62,458 nucleotides of DNA from Barthelona sp. PAP020 (Eukaryota > Metamonada: BaSk clade). The stretch's first letter is position 1; every line of letters begins with the position of its first letter. The notes under the pieces are model-generated. The model saw nothing but the letters and a program-made list of their open reading frames with translations, made no database searches and was not told the DNA's origin. The stretch is taken from NCBI GenBank assembly GCA_040182905.1, contig JARQWU010000031.1, positions 1 through 62,458 of the forward strand, in the 5' to 3' direction. Below, in pieces: positions 40,201 to 47,899 of this stretch. The position numbers and the translations under genes were made by a program.

Positions 40201-43200
40201 GCTTTGACAACAAGTATAGGTTCTCTTATCATTTATGGTGATCATTTTGGTATTTCTAAAATAGGTATGAATGTTTTCTTTGATGGAACAGATGTTATTG
40301 ATCTGTGTGATGTTGTGAATAATGGTAAAATTGAATGTAGTAACCTTCCTGAAGGTTATGGGAGTATTCAAATAAATGTTGGGCTAAGTGATCAAATCAG
40401 TGATGATTTTACTGTTTCTTTCTTGCCACCATCAATTGAGTCTTTCGATTGTACTGTATTGGATATTTACACAATCAATAAAGCCTGTAAAGTTACAGGA
40501 AATAATTTTGGACCGATTGATGTTGTAAACGTTGATTTCATATCCAATGATAGTGAATCTACTGCAAATTTCGAATTATTATCAGTGATCAATACACACA
40601 AAGAGATTGAAATGCTCTTTAATCTGAATCATTTTGGTGGCGTTTTTATTTTCAATATTGGTACAAAATCAATCAACACTACTGTCACACCAACTGATGG
40701 CACTTTTTTGACTTCAACAATTACAAATACTTACACTGTTTCAAAAATCGTGTTTGCTTTTAAGAATCTATTTTTAAATGGAAAGGATGTGTCAATGATT
40801 GTCAATGGTAGCTGCTGTCATGAATATTCTGTTATGAAAACTGAAGAAAGTATTCAAAAGATAACCATTGACAATGTTGATTGTGTGCATGAAATTCAAT
40901 TTGACTTTGAATCCAAATATTCTAAAATTAGACTGGTTGAAACCATACCAGTTTTGTGGCAAGAAGCTTCAAACAAGTTCATTGGTGGAACTGTGGGGAC
41001 TATTCCAATGTTCACCTTTGCCACTTGTTTGAAAAATAATTTACAGATTAGAATTGACAGTTCCATTGTCAATATTGTTGAATTGAGTTTTTATAACGTC
41101 TTTGTTACAATGCCTCTCTTAATGGGTGAATTTTCATACGAGTTACTGTTAGAAAAAGAAGTCATTTCCACAAGTCCTCACAAATTGAATTTCTATCCAC
41201 CCAATGTACAATCATTTGATCCTTCCTTTGTTAGTTGTCTGTATGAATTCAATGTATCATTTGTTGGCCCTTACTTTGGTGCTGCTGGTATGGAAGCTAT
41301 TCTGTTATTATATGACTCAGACACAATGGAATTAGTAAGTGAATATTTTGGAGAAGTTGTGAGAAATGATTTAGTAGAATTTTCATTGATAGGAAACGAC
41401 ATTGAATGGTGTGTGAATTCTAAGACATTCAGTTCGCTTTTGAGTATCAATAATGTTAAATCGGATTACATGTTCAATGTTCCTTTTACAAATGGAGTTG
41501 TTTATTCACCATACACAATTTCTTTCAAGGATGCAATTATAATTTATGTTTACATGGATTCTGTTGTTTTACAAAGTTTCATTTTTAAAGTGTTTAATGA
41601 CACATTTGAATTGGAAATAATTTGTTATCCAAACAGTGAAAATAATGAACAAAACTATAAGTGTACATCAGAAGCAATTTTGACGGCGGGAGAATATCAA
41701 ACCAATGTTGTTGTCGATGAATCAACTTTAAATGCCAGGAACTTTTTCGTTTATGAATTAAGCGATCATTTTGTTTATTTACCACCAGACACGAGTATAA
41801 ACGATGTAGCTTTAAAGGCCTATTATGGTAATCAATTAGTTTTTTCGAATTATAACTCAGTTTTCATGGTTACTGATCTTACTTCGACTGGTGTTCTTAT
41901 AAATATTTTTAGTAATGATAAAATAGGTGTTGAAATGTATTCTTTATCAATTGGTTCAGAAACTTTTAAAAATGTTTTACGTATTGAGATTTTTAGCTTT
42001 GATTTTGAACCAAAATGGGCTTTAATCAATGAATCAACTGATATTGTGATCAAATTGGAATTAGTCGAACCAGAAATTATTTTCAATGGTGATTTCACTC
42101 TATTGTCTTCATTGTGTGAGATTTATGACAGTTCAAATGGTGAGATTGTTTGCGAATATCTTTCAAAAGATTTAGGTGTCTTTGAACTGTATGTAGAGAC
42201 ATATTTTATTGAAACAGATATCACATTTATTCCTGAGTTTTGTCTTGGAAATATTGAAGTGTTTTCTACCGATTTTTTGCTAATTGATTTACCGATAGTC
42301 AATCAACAATTGGAGTTCAACATTAATTTTACAGGATCGTCAGAATATAATTCATTACCCTCAATGTTACAAGTAGAATTAATTTCTTCCGCAAATACTA
42401 ATTACACGAGTTGTAAGCTGAAAAACAATGCATATCAGTGTGTTGTTTTGATCAATTCTTCCAATTCAATCAGCGTTGTTTATAATTCTGTTGTATTGGG
42501 GGTTATTGAACCGTATGATCTTCCAATCATTTACAATTGTGATATATATAGCTTTTCAAACTTGTATCTTCCTTCAATATCATGTCTATGTGTAAGCTGT
42601 GGTCGTATTACCAATCTTTTCTTGCAAAACAATAAAAACTTGAAGCAAAGTGCTTTAACATATGAAATAGAGGTGAAAACTGGTTTTATTATTTTTAAAG
42701 TGAATGATGACGATTTGGAATTGACTGAATCGATGAGTTTAGATCTGATCATTGAATATGAAGGGATATATCAGAATACAAATCCAATTTCCTTCAATTT
42801 TACACATTGTTACGTTTCTCATTCTGAACCATCTGTTCTTTTTGATAGTACTAATGATTACGTCACTCTGAAAGGATATTTTGCTGGATTAAATGATAGC
42901 CTTGTTCAATGTGTGTATTTACATCAATTCATTGTTAATGCTCAACTTGTTGATGTCAATACGATCATTTGCGATCCTTTTGGATTGACATATTCTGGTA
43001 ACTTATTAATAAGTTTATTAATCAATGCTGAACTCTCTGATATCGAGTTTGACATATTATCTTCTGTAGATGCAAAAGTTTGCAGTGTGGAAGAATTTTC
43101 TGACAATTTGAAAACAGTTATTAATACAAGTGATTATTTTATTAAACTAGACTATTCAAATGAAGATGGGTTGAATGATTTATGGGTTGATCGTTGCAAT

Positions 43201-45840
43201 TTAGAATGTTATTCAAGTGATTGTTTGGTTAACTTTGAACCTTCAACCAATGGTTCGATTAATTTCTTCTTCAGTGATCAATATGTTGTATTTTTGACCA
43301 TATCTCTTCTTAATCCTTGTTGCAATCTTCCACAGAGAATGATAATTAAATCATTTGACGAAAATGGTGCTGAATATCAGCAAGTGATGATTACAGATTT
43401 TTCAAGTTTAAAACCAACTGACAGTTTCATGACTGATCAAAAAGATGTAGGAATCTTTGGTTTTGTTCTTGATGTTCAAACAACACCATTTGTTAGGTTT
43501 ACTATTGATATTGAAACAAGTGAAGAACCTGTAAATATTTCATCGATAGTGTTTCATGGGCTTTCTGTGGATATGCCTTTTACAATTACCAGTGAAAAGA
43601 GTGTTTTGACCGAATATGAATTCTCTTTAAATAATGTTAATCTTTACTTTGGTAAATTGACTCTTTATAATTATGTTGGAAATCTTTTGACATCATTCAA
43701 GGGCTCTGCTCAGGCAAAATTGAATGATATTGTTGTTTTTCAAACATTTGATCTTGAGAACTTTTCATTCCAAATTGACACCAATAAGGATATATTTTAC
43801 AGTATAAATGACCTCAATATCAATTTAAAATCAGTAGATGATGAATTAATTGAGTATGGGCAAATTATTCAGCATGTGTCGTTTACCAATGGACCAGCAA
43901 TGGAAATATCAGTTGCTAATGATAGCTACAGTAGTATTATACTCAATTCTAATTCATCTGGAGTTTGTGAAATTTCTGTCAATAAATACAATATTTTGAA
44001 TGAAACCACGTATGCTACTTCAACTGTTACTGTGTTATTTAGTGATTGGAATTGCAGAATTCCAGACTTTGGTAATATTATGGAAGTTTTCTTGTGGAAT
44101 GTAAACAACTCTGATTGTTCATTATTGTTAGCTGTTGATGAAGCAATCATTGTTATTGATTTGAAGATCCAATGTCAAATTCCTTCTAATTTTACCATCA
44201 ATTTGGATTCAACAATTGAGTATAAAACAGTCATTGATTTACAAATTGATTTATTAAATGACAATTCTGAGCTTGTATTTGGTACTTATGAAACATTACC
44301 GGTATTAAATATTAAAGAACAAAATGGATATTTCAATCATCTCGACAAAAATCTTAATTTTGGCAGAACTATCTTCAAAGAAATCTATTTGGATTTTCCT
44401 CCTGCCTCAATTCTATATTTTGACATTGAAATCGTTCATTCTTTGTTTTCTTTGAATGCAACACTTCAAGTTATCGCTACAGATTGTGAATTTCCAAAAG
44501 TTTTTTCAGAATTAGAAAATGACTGTATGTGTGGAAAAGGATATATTTCAACGATTGAAAACAATGAGATTACTTGTGAAGCATGTGGCATAGGTTACTA
44601 TTCAAATATTATCAGTGCAGATTCATGTTTTATCTGTCCTAATGATCGAACTACCCTTGAAACAAACTCTACATCCATTGATCATTGTATTTGTCAAGAT
44701 GGTTTTACTTTTTCAAAGGATGTTGAATTATGTGTACAATGTCAAGATGATATAGTTTGTATAAATGGCACAATACAAGGACCTATTGATGGTTATTGGT
44801 TAAATCGAACAGATTTATTGGCTTTTAATAGCAGTAACAAAATAACAACGTTCAAATGTCTAAATAATGGTTGTCAAACCAAAGGATGTTCCATCGGTTA
44901 CAAAGGAAAATTGTGTCAAGAATGTGATGAAGGTTACATACAAAGTTCAGATTTTTCTTGCATATTAGAGAAAAATTCAATTAATATTTACGATATTTTT
45001 GTTTTTGTTGGATCTTTTGTTATATTTATTTTATTGAATATTTTTAGTTTATCTCAAAAAGATAAACTTCGGAAGAAAAAGGATAAAAAGATAAAATTTA
45101 TTTGTAAAACGTTAAATATTATAAATATTATATATTTTACAATGATTTCAACTGTAAATGGTACTTATTTTATCAAATATCCTTTAAAAATTAAATATTT
45201 CTCACTGAATATCCCACAAACATTATTGTATTTGTTTTCAAATGATTTTATCCCTATTTTTTTAATTGCATATATAATAATCTTGTTGACTGTCTATTTA
45301 TTATTTTTGAAATATAAAACAAGCAATATCACGTTCATTTATTTGACTTTTTTGCCAATCATCAGTAACTACATTTTTCAATTAATTCTACCGTTAGATT
45401 TTGAAAATGTTTTCAATTCTTTTATCTATTATTCAAATAGACATTTTAACACAATATTAACTCTTGGAATAGTTTTCATTATTTATATTTTTATGTTGAT
45501 TTCTCCTTTTTTTATTAAAAATAACCAAAATAAAGACTTGATCAAATTGGGTACATTAATTAGTTGTGGATTTATGTTTTCAAACTTTTCACAATTTTAT
45601 AGTGTCGTTTTGTTTTTATTCGTTGTTTTACTGATGATTTTAACAATTTTTTGTTATTTATTTAAAAGTAGACATAAATTTGAAATATTGTCCATTCTTT
45701 CAATAATGTCAATTTGTTGTTTTGGATTATTTTTCTATTTCCTTATCCCTAATATAGTCAAATCATTTATTATTGCACCATTATTTACTATTTTTTATTT
45801 AATTTCAATGGCAATTACAACTCCTGAAAAATTAAATTGA
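25255..45840 (+). CDS. Giant surface protein: beta-solenoid-like ectodomain, IPT/TIG domains, Cys-rich module, multi-pass C-terminus
   Basis: One uninterrupted frame of 6,861 residues. A signal peptide (about 1-27, IFLIIFVGLLIQVKTKE) opens it. Residues about 30-4950 are monotonous short beta strands rich in Ile, Asn, Ser, Phe and Asp with many N-x-S/T sites, resembling a parallel beta-helix. IPT/TIG-like domains start at about 4970, 5057 and 5315 (PTIYYVDS, GDHFG; PPSIESF, GNNFGP; PPNVQSF, GPYFGA). Residues about 6410-6570 form a Cys-rich GCC2/GCC3 ephrin-receptor-like module (CMCGKGYIS, CGIGYYSN, CPNDRTTL). From about 6576 there are eight or nine hydrophobic helices ending KLN. Similar IPT plus GCC2/3 plus multi-TM proteins occur in other protists; function is unknown. 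The start at 25255 is the first in-frame ATG and gives the signal peptide. Confidence 0.9.
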   Translation: MLNSNIFNIFLIIFVGLLIQVKTKELICENGIIIDISDNLLNGIQITSKISSNEAKINLCNLEILSAEIEDSNNIIIVNGNENLDNDDIYPYLLISTDVENIDSLFEIYLSHVNVVFEICFPTFDLYIVNDSYIRPNENDNGIILEISLGNLFVNSENVLGTSNEFLINLQSLTCEDQSLLVNGNFNVVGKATIFSITDTLLVTYELDIVENGGILYNSSIQFEYVVSDEFYISYLNYMTFIGDKSFFLYVLDEIYMCGMNEINLEEISSTKMFSLNSNGMINVYFAQNIENFAVFQIQNANKVIFNEINTDQINIDGFVEANSLIVSVCYCSHLIVHKTFKFSSCQLNTFISSSSLIMNGVTLSANTVILEQFMEINLDILVVRDHAILNNISNVKIFRKIYAVNKIFATNSTLLIPLCNGNYVLSNVTVQITEYEETCNIISTDQLYIISPTNYIFFKGVFFSPSIIVTNIYSLTFINTKLHTIDGIISQDNKLLRVSYGSNSTLIGNFNFFSISKFSKSDVIGKLVVEHMIDSTFYVQGNFSCKYMINSVLKGNSFIDIDKISLVSSKILFPVYINDLTCYNCIVGGVFVKISFNNTINKLSTNITFISDSIIYELNFDNINQFSKINTFNIVVKSVDFILYESTDIYINGYQSNEKKNLVFDVVESNIFVNTAFENFITQVISEHSYLDIKEFENIASFNSTVKSVGNSTFVKLYDSTLVLYDSISIKQMTMNCSTIKSFPFLNIDIYDLSIYYDEINPITFVGVYQIYDITYVDSNANILLNGSVILKLNEVSIIEDTLLYLNTEGGFCVVIVDNVNNLLGNQNFESIYCSLIMLEEIMTKKTQNNFFETKTKEYYQMYVSLLNYYYELLDLSINLTAANDLTWINPIVSITDQFTDSNENYQIIYGDEIMDLEFTSFSTIYATTASNIIIDALFLLKVNEITDLTSNIVDESSKYTVFGMFEEISSSTISIDIINVTLIADTTINGEILNVTQLQSTNNLNSDISNIYIVDCYSTINIGTGITIIHDILTVETKEDEWCEVYFSGFESSTLIFKEEVNIAIQITDGIGTLIFKQLNDYQDSIYFGSIDFMRNLTFIHPSYVNMLDNTYIINGNVKTSYCSNIKIADGVYFECKNFYLTLVGSSKSIFNGTLGGESTIDFEGYLYIKLTGDFDNTVIIIEKMWKFGKIIAETFNVMFYDSDLSSNIVENANNVIVGGLISNCSLNFGHELSFDRMIDSYINCNSEICSMSSIFGNPAIIQNSIFNFTSLSLSINLLIFYDFNVLNIKESADFSSSIIDLKNNATLHISSSINVQSILFNDDISLTGSLYGYLDVIESKMILKGDDIHITGIKNVDDNTLPTVDTYIQKNGAVQLNNLMIENIQIVESDLTILNSIIKGHIKVNTLTMDNVNYFGYIKVLEKFVLSNMKLSDAFLMSYEIDSILTHVYIESSNILSNTTIMMKNVTLENVSFVQNADIFSNFYGVKGFSKSDNLVTFIDSNITIGNLYNIDFTNKNSKVLLFGYSNVHFMDTEELTIISLNSEENESYHEYLNITYKLKVGGSTIVRTLDSVSSTFIIEGPGIVNITEFGSNILELTLINVVMYWIPSEDTSITIKTINLENSSLTLISNDFSSIQDIVGNEMSVLILKETIFGKLTAYNVHTFFYGVKIDVLDVIEGIVDCQLYEGTKSYGVSTITMLNGTNSLFNLYGEGSTVSKLEIENCTLYIDEMIAESLTTMNSSIYVYRQFNEVGINLYANFTTSNVTFLLDLLVYSNYKVEMMVVTDMIINSSNIYIDMIIGESIIADNFDFEGFLLFTDVYIVNSNVQQIEIKEDSNNCYLSHVNIKKLHPVVNSIECSIDFSYINHISDIFGTFDTIVASYMVISVGESIFYGNNEIKFLRNQGIKNQANVIINADAKINGEYFDGSISGQGDVRTKFLYIRNFSDFEGKFLNFETFQFDILDELIEFAGYNLTLFNGTEFFISTDDSSKVQTFHFKNIQSGNLQIYNSSLFDMKKNIYVDNCNFSLSFKDTLTEIGGFLNIMDLTLLNSNIQLTGHISTKSLRFFNCQIFGLFILDDENGLIPNNICEKNVSYIHEDFYMNYLTNVVFHCKVGMFVASNDYIILKSGIYYLNSINFDINNNDFELSLYGNGYFKRAEGESSDLIVIDVCEWKSSRIFEAIENINTKLAVNFICDIEYGIFYLNSIIVSTGQQVYLEIDGDNALKTLDIECNGNLTLIILNPSLETLQISGEFEQCIFKIVNPVLKGFVINFIDVNFKDLTSVVFETINSLVLFSSDVNIYNNVQFYNAHISVLNTIKFSNTILGLYSSVIESIEAVTIEFYGDNSIIGDSFIFFDSLEFPNLYSSRIFINDTSFTFNNLISPSQFNFGNSLAHLTDITEMIVEDSTILLNSVESFKSVHSIIKIETFSTHSTTFECLNNSVIFGTLPLSSNKMIIDSIVLENSTFIFKTLSGSTTDVYVPLLNLVNSTLLLNSTYAGINIENSWIIHRYPIILNGAYEDDILNSDFEIDITGIEGFNAFSCLYGGCIVNRFNKHSIKQMFRISGTSNVFTNIENVQFTVLFDAELDLRDSNSIDLICINAQITIRSVTFDLFISVNCVVNGEIDAKKVLTPNSDLNIVGSPEFIVSSLGETVGFSSPFESKYHYSSLQEEYMMADISLTGSFLNVENVLHYSDTTLTITDGTVILAGTIEFIDTILSFDCVEKDCFVIADTISFQSSTPFGGYGNITFIANKIEIAGLARVLDISFDYHIYFFVHDLLDMTSLTSPLLLKNVTFYATDIEAKINMANSTVYSSCIQVLDSFCLVDNDIELNVGLFVNEVNNIFINKNHIPTIGFINNKIDNFDCIIKINASVLNYYAFIDRKVGIILSDVNIDLLEQYDKTFDIHLLSDSSIDLTLTDSGEEIEILFSNGLAKLLPSISDDVLFSIFAFNEVSFLKVQKLVTFNIFHFLTGDLSFVDLKYLELNVINATILYYPSIVHCMYCETLKAETNLDISFESTSQSIYLQGNFMLEQLAIPKDFFVYNGLMIVKQDFGRPLLTDVGFQVQTNGYLNYNSSLSGYNLIFSFYNGIIEEIAVTEAAIVFYYNNTQEVDKNITILANHTSFLFVNDTIAYEMYECNIILQYLPTISYELFFEELVIYKGIVSQTFDSTLMFKKKLIGKNLVFDQCSLGSSINLDLKIAFISGFQRDSFLATNGFDLRVFSLGNITFIDVLTSYLYVDVLESVDFKGLMNFVESLGVMKEIDVIKPLDISLFNSNFDTSQIFEYKPHLILLPKRDLISSNETSIEESTLDKSVILKRSAEVFGHLNIYTYSTVHIKGTFYRIFGINASVEYEFMPSKSFELQTFSVAYLFINAITPDDNVFTYSPNFNVFKMVTSVSLYLDYWTTLEFMAIFEGEDEKAAIRHSRNVFVSYDFARSNINLEVDNTTIVFETLKEFYVHCEKLTVSDSYLKGRFAAKTLNIHGSNQMNNKLIVTESLILDEEVHGNVPLYCHGFECHLILFNVEDEQLLDIQRIKRKIRVYFNGTTLSDIILDSLFVKSNSVSVGLSSIESQSLDLWNVENSLINLVVGESEMENVRTKGCISTINNSTIFGHLFQQMENLIVFHNSTASVMSFSGGRPFIGVEITSNVFSSRLYPYSINYIDLSSNFTNLHVVEIKNELIGHLDGIVIVQTMVNEDSSAFKPLIESVDQVFIGGIVKDIVVRNSPQVNMMLISQEGTIENSNFNGTFIGLSTVDVIGNLKNINLLSNYVTFGDSVDFSGNIIVWTEITFEIFDVSFFGETLIGYKMADNGDTRGDVGGDVGIIDLRNIKNIYFHQFTRKMKSFELNICGHDIDTQISGKSVTLIANKHVFGDFDTLSLVVGDSDMILVSSSEGIDMNLITTESNEYMNTSIFFFSPTQESNGATVVNFENKINPHIYVDVHIFEGDVEFSDSWFESGCSGPFSKVKLNKETFNFQSYGSAFEGNGNIHLNNNSIAYIIDADDFDLFSNLSIVVFRDINEFVTTIQLKNVSFILDGISIFEKDFTSKTSVFVLSDDIEFLGNVFVNRLFGEAISVSGMVLSVEDILFAMDLNVNTLVCEELLVKNAEIVKFIPNDNICHNCVLSGSYLKIDNFVLEVFSGEMTGFLVYKGNEPLKMQEVNSNLCVNVSIVSITDCSFRCIYEVDEINGNNLKVDMILVDIEFLLTIDILTVDQFIVGRTITGEQEKFTTIDCGLIIISDSLQVTHIVSSLIIANTLIVDDLLANSILCANIEGKLLNDGDSDLKIPRVYSSNYCEIESMNDGYLFCFNSLSIIESSNTTFGSNFSFGYLNNSGFIKINKEAIACMNSNISITLNSKEFNNLTIIDTEIVLQTFDNITLEYLNITSSILNCSSHFEIDYLTLINSSLSIEMMIKELYGNNSIFLKDAIYVYDRAELWNVSSKIIIFTGTYIFSDCTSQNCFTNVLIDSNFVLNLPKVIGTFNQLIITNKTTIDSDFYLKKEINEEDYLFYSFYGDFIDSFEDKYFIFSKDQKVAGGIDINMNKTIFNNSMIRINEDFANEENQQPHIIDSSNLVVFVNIATLTDEIIMFDQNIQNITIICLLNNCNFENLNIPNFFKLIGNFSFKEQTFQNDLQIGWFFDAKEQEKLFILTNYNEKNPYSTILNSTVMLTTNDSFSALFARKIDAKTSLLFNNKDISTINVLMCSDHCIFSNIFDSNTFIYSSNFLTTSSLVISQGVVLKDVLISNGISSIDYLFNYICSFDDITIETIQEGMLLAIFKGDCVISNYISVDTLYIKDTGQITINEIKSVDLLISAGIFSYTNIENIDLNVMFVFDGVISLAPLITTCSLGFIVDNLMEDSTSLSVNVYMFYDNLESLPKITSCSFDDGIGSVVELSKYTCSGYMFIRPLEVSMINLFTSDEYEFIIEDDEDIDTYFSINLPIGSGKFSISVVNKFDKKSVRVFKDHYPIPTIYYVDSTALTTSIGSLIIYGDHFGISKIGMNVFFDGTDVIDLCDVVNNGKIECSNLPEGYGSIQINVGLSDQISDDFTVSFLPPSIESFDCTVLDIYTINKACKVTGNNFGPIDVVNVDFISNDSESTANFELLSVINTHKEIEMLFNLNHFGGVFIFNIGTKSINTTVTPTDGTFLTSTITNTYTVSKIVFAFKNLFLNGKDVSMIVNGSCCHEYSVMKTEESIQKITIDNVDCVHEIQFDFESKYSKIRLVETIPVLWQEASNKFIGGTVGTIPMFTFATCLKNNLQIRIDSSIVNIVELSFYNVFVTMPLLMGEFSYELLLEKEVISTSPHKLNFYPPNVQSFDPSFVSCLYEFNVSFVGPYFGAAGMEAILLLYDSDTMELVSEYFGEVVRNDLVEFSLIGNDIEWCVNSKTFSSLLSINNVKSDYMFNVPFTNGVVYSPYTISFKDAIIIYVYMDSVVLQSFIFKVFNDTFELEIICYPNSENNEQNYKCTSEAILTAGEYQTNVVVDESTLNARNFFVYELSDHFVYLPPDTSINDVALKAYYGNQLVFSNYNSVFMVTDLTSTGVLINIFSNDKIGVEMYSLSIGSETFKNVLRIEIFSFDFEPKWALINESTDIVIKLELVEPEIIFNGDFTLLSSLCEIYDSSNGEIVCEYLSKDLGVFELYVETYFIETDITFIPEFCLGNIEVFSTDFLLIDLPIVNQQLEFNINFTGSSEYNSLPSMLQVELISSANTNYTSCKLKNNAYQCVVLINSSNSISVVYNSVVLGVIEPYDLPIIYNCDIYSFSNLYLPSISCLCVSCGRITNLFLQNNKNLKQSALTYEIEVKTGFIIFKVNDDDLELTESMSLDLIIEYEGIYQNTNPISFNFTHCYVSHSEPSVLFDSTNDYVTLKGYFAGLNDSLVQCVYLHQFIVNAQLVDVNTIICDPFGLTYSGNLLISLLINAELSDIEFDILSSVDAKVCSVEEFSDNLKTVINTSDYFIKLDYSNEDGLNDLWVDRCNLECYSSDCLVNFEPSTNGSINFFFSDQYVVFLTISLLNPCCNLPQRMIIKSFDENGAEYQQVMITDFSSLKPTDSFMTDQKDVGIFGFVLDVQTTPFVRFTIDIETSEEPVNISSIVFHGLSVDMPFTITSEKSVLTEYEFSLNNVNLYFGKLTLYNYVGNLLTSFKGSAQAKLNDIVVFQTFDLENFSFQIDTNKDIFYSINDLNINLKSVDDELIEYGQIIQHVSFTNGPAMEISVANDSYSSIILNSNSSGVCEISVNKYNILNETTYATSTVTVLFSDWNCRIPDFGNIMEVFLWNVNNSDCSLLLAVDEAIIVIDLKIQCQIPSNFTINLDSTIEYKTVIDLQIDLLNDNSELVFGTYETLPVLNIKEQNGYFNHLDKNLNFGRTIFKEIYLDFPPASILYFDIEIVHSLFSLNATLQVIATDCEFPKVFSELENDCMCGKGYISTIENNEITCEACGIGYYSNIISADSCFICPNDRTTLETNSTSIDHCICQDGFTFSKDVELCVQCQDDIVCINGTIQGPIDGYWLNRTDLLAFNSSNKITTFKCLNNGCQTKGCSIGYKGKLCQECDEGYIQSSDFSCILEKNSINIYDIFVFVGSFVIFILLNIFSLSQKDKLRKKKDKKIKFICKTLNIINIIYFTMISTVNGTYFIKYPLKIKYFSLNIPQTLLYLFSNDFIPIFLIAYIIILLTVYLLFLKYKTSNITFIYLTFLPIISNYIFQLILPLDFENVFNSFIYYSNRHFNTILTLGIVFIIYIFMLISPFFIKNNQNKDLIKLGTLISCGFMFSNFSQFYSVVLFLFVVLLMILTIFCYLFKSRHKFEILSILSIMSICCFGLFFYFLIPNIVKSFIIAPLFTIFYLISMAITTPEKLN

Positions 45841-45995
45841 TTTTGTAAAAGAATAGTTTTTTATTCTCTCCATTGCATTCATAAGAGCATTAAATGCATT
45901 CATATAACAAAAATATAAAAATTTTATTCAAATGAATGGTTTTTTTATGAGTAAAATTTTATTCTCAAAAACGCGATTTTTATTTCAATCTTTTC

Positions 45996-47033
45996 ATGTC
46001 CAATCATTTGAATGGAAATCCAAAGGATTTTAATTATCTAGATTCATATTTAAGAAAACTTGAATTAGAAAATGAACATTTATCAAACACTTTAAATCCA
46101 AATAATATTATTATTAGTCCTGAATATGTACCAAAACGATCAATTGATCAAGAATTAGAAACGAATGAAGCCAGAAAGTCAACTCCATCCATGGAGAATC
46201 ATAATAGACAAAATCATCAAATCTCACAAAAGCAACAGACACAAAAGATACAACCAACTCAAAACAATTTTAACACTTCAAATAATACTCAAAATATAAA
46301 TGTACAAACAGAAATTCAATCTTTGAGAGAAGAAATTCGAAATTTATGTGAAAAAGTGAGTGAAAATACAAGTGCTATGTCCCAATCAATATATGATTAT
46401 GGACCTCCTTCTAATCACAGTCCTTATTCTCAATATAGAAGCAATGTTCGAAATTCAACTCAACGTTTAAGCATGACAAGTCCTCAAATAATGGGAACTA
46501 TGCATTCTTTGACTGACGAATTGGATGCTATGGAATACACTTCACCAAAAACTAGGCTAAATTATGACTTGGAAGAAGCTGAATCGGTTCTTTCGGATGT
46601 CTCTGATATTGATGATGACATAATTGTTGCCCCCGTTTTGATACATCAAGATGATTCTTTTTCACAAAAGGGTAAAAAAAATCGAAGAACAGAGGATTTA
46701 TATACAAAGCCTCGAATCAAATCTTTAACATTACAATTGGAAGCAAGTCAATTTGAAATCAAACAATTGAAAAGAAAAAATGAAATTCTTGAGAAAAAAT
46801 TAAAATTGAAAGAAAAAAAAATTAAAGAAAACAAGAAGTTAAGAGATTCATTGTTGGAATTAAAGAGTTCTTACGTGAAATGTGACAGTGTTCGTCAAAA
46901 ACAAAAGAAATACATAGTCAATTTAAAAGAAGAAAATTCAAGGTTGCGTGAACAATTGAATGAGTTACAAGAGCTTATTTCGTCAAGACCCAAAGTTTTA
47001 AAAAATCAAAAAAATAGAAAAAAATTAAAATAA
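45996..47033 (+). CDS. Coiled-coil protein with low-complexity middle
   Basis: A 345-residue protein. The N-terminal 30 residues are helical (YLRKLELENEHLSNTL). Residues about 60-110 are Gln/Asn/Thr-rich and disordered, followed by a short coil. A long basic coiled coil runs from about 245 to 335 (LEKKLKLKEKKIKENKKL). No membrane segment or catalytic motif is present. Such architecture is common among centrosomal or basal-body scaffolds, but nothing specific identifies it. It lies on the same strand as the giant gene, 155 bp downstream. Confidence 0.75.
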   Translation: MSNHLNGNPKDFNYLDSYLRKLELENEHLSNTLNPNNIIISPEYVPKRSIDQELETNEARKSTPSMENHNRQNHQISQKQQTQKIQPTQNNFNTSNNTQNINVQTEIQSLREEIRNLCEKVSENTSAMSQSIYDYGPPSNHSPYSQYRSNVRNSTQRLSMTSPQIMGTMHSLTDELDAMEYTSPKTRLNYDLEEAESVLSDVSDIDDDIIVAPVLIHQDDSFSQKGKKNRRTEDLYTKPRIKSLTLQLEASQFEIKQLKRKNEILEKKLKLKEKKIKENKKLRDSLLELKSSYVKCDSVRQKQKKYIVNLKEENSRLREQLNELQELISSRPKVLKNQKNRKKLK

Positions 47034-47194
47034 ATAAATGAAAAAAAAAATTTTTTTTTTTGTTTTGAGGGGCATGTAATCAAAAAGATTTGAAACACAA
47101 ACGCAAAACTTCTGCAAAATAATAATTTCGATAAATAGTCAAAAGAATGTAAACTACAGATAAAAAAACCAATTCAAAGACCCAACATTCATGT

Positions 47195-47724
47195 TTATTT
47201 CCAAGCCAAGAAGCACCGTGCGTATGAGTGAATAATGTGGAAGTTCATGCTCAATGAACGGAATTTATTGGAGATATAAAGAGGTCATCAAATATCACTC
47301 CCTTTATTTGTTGTTTCTTGACCACCTTTAGGTCCAATTTTTTAAGTTACTTGGGCATCTGAATCCACATGAGTTTTTCCCAAACCTTAAGCTAACTCGT
47401 TTCGTTGTTCACTGAACAACTCATACCTCATAAATATCTAATAAAAAAGAATAGTGTTTATCTGGTTAAAGGCTTTCGAGGCCCCATTGATCTGTTGAAA
47501 AACTTTCGATTTTCTAAGGTAAAGTTTAAATTTTAGAATTTTGCTTCTGCAAAAATACAAAAAATTGGAAGGGAAAATTTCTCCAAAATTCTCCTACTTG
47601 ATCATTCCAATTACATTTCAGTCCCTCAATTCCCCTTTTGAGATTTTGACTGAAATTTGCTAGAATGAGTTTTCTGAGTTTACTTTCTTTGTAAATAATT
47701 ATTGTTGTTTCACAACTGGACCAA
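47195..47724 (+). repeat. Dispersed repeat, copy 2 (module order C'-B-A')
   Basis: Second copy of the repeat at 13349-13876, with different module arrangement. Module C (47195-47235) is inverted relative to copy 1 and matches it at 39 of 41 positions when reversed, including the bounding TTATT and AATAA. Module B (47236-47445) is in the same orientation with few substitutions and retains the hairpin GTTGTTCACTGAACAAC (47404-47420). Module A (about 47446-47724) is inverted and lies after B instead of before C, ending in ACAACTGGACCAA. The segment between the coiled-coil gene and this repeat (47034-47194) is featureless and AT-rich. Confidence 0.8.
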
Positions 47725-47899
47725 AATATTTCAATCTAAACCTAGTGTGTATAAACAATGAAAGACTTCTGAAACGTCTTCAAACTCAAAAATTGAAAGA
47801 CATTCATTTAATCACTTGAAAAAAATAATTGCATTGTTCTCTGTGAAGCAAATAAAAAACAATACATATGTTTATACAAAAGACTACAAAAAAATATCT

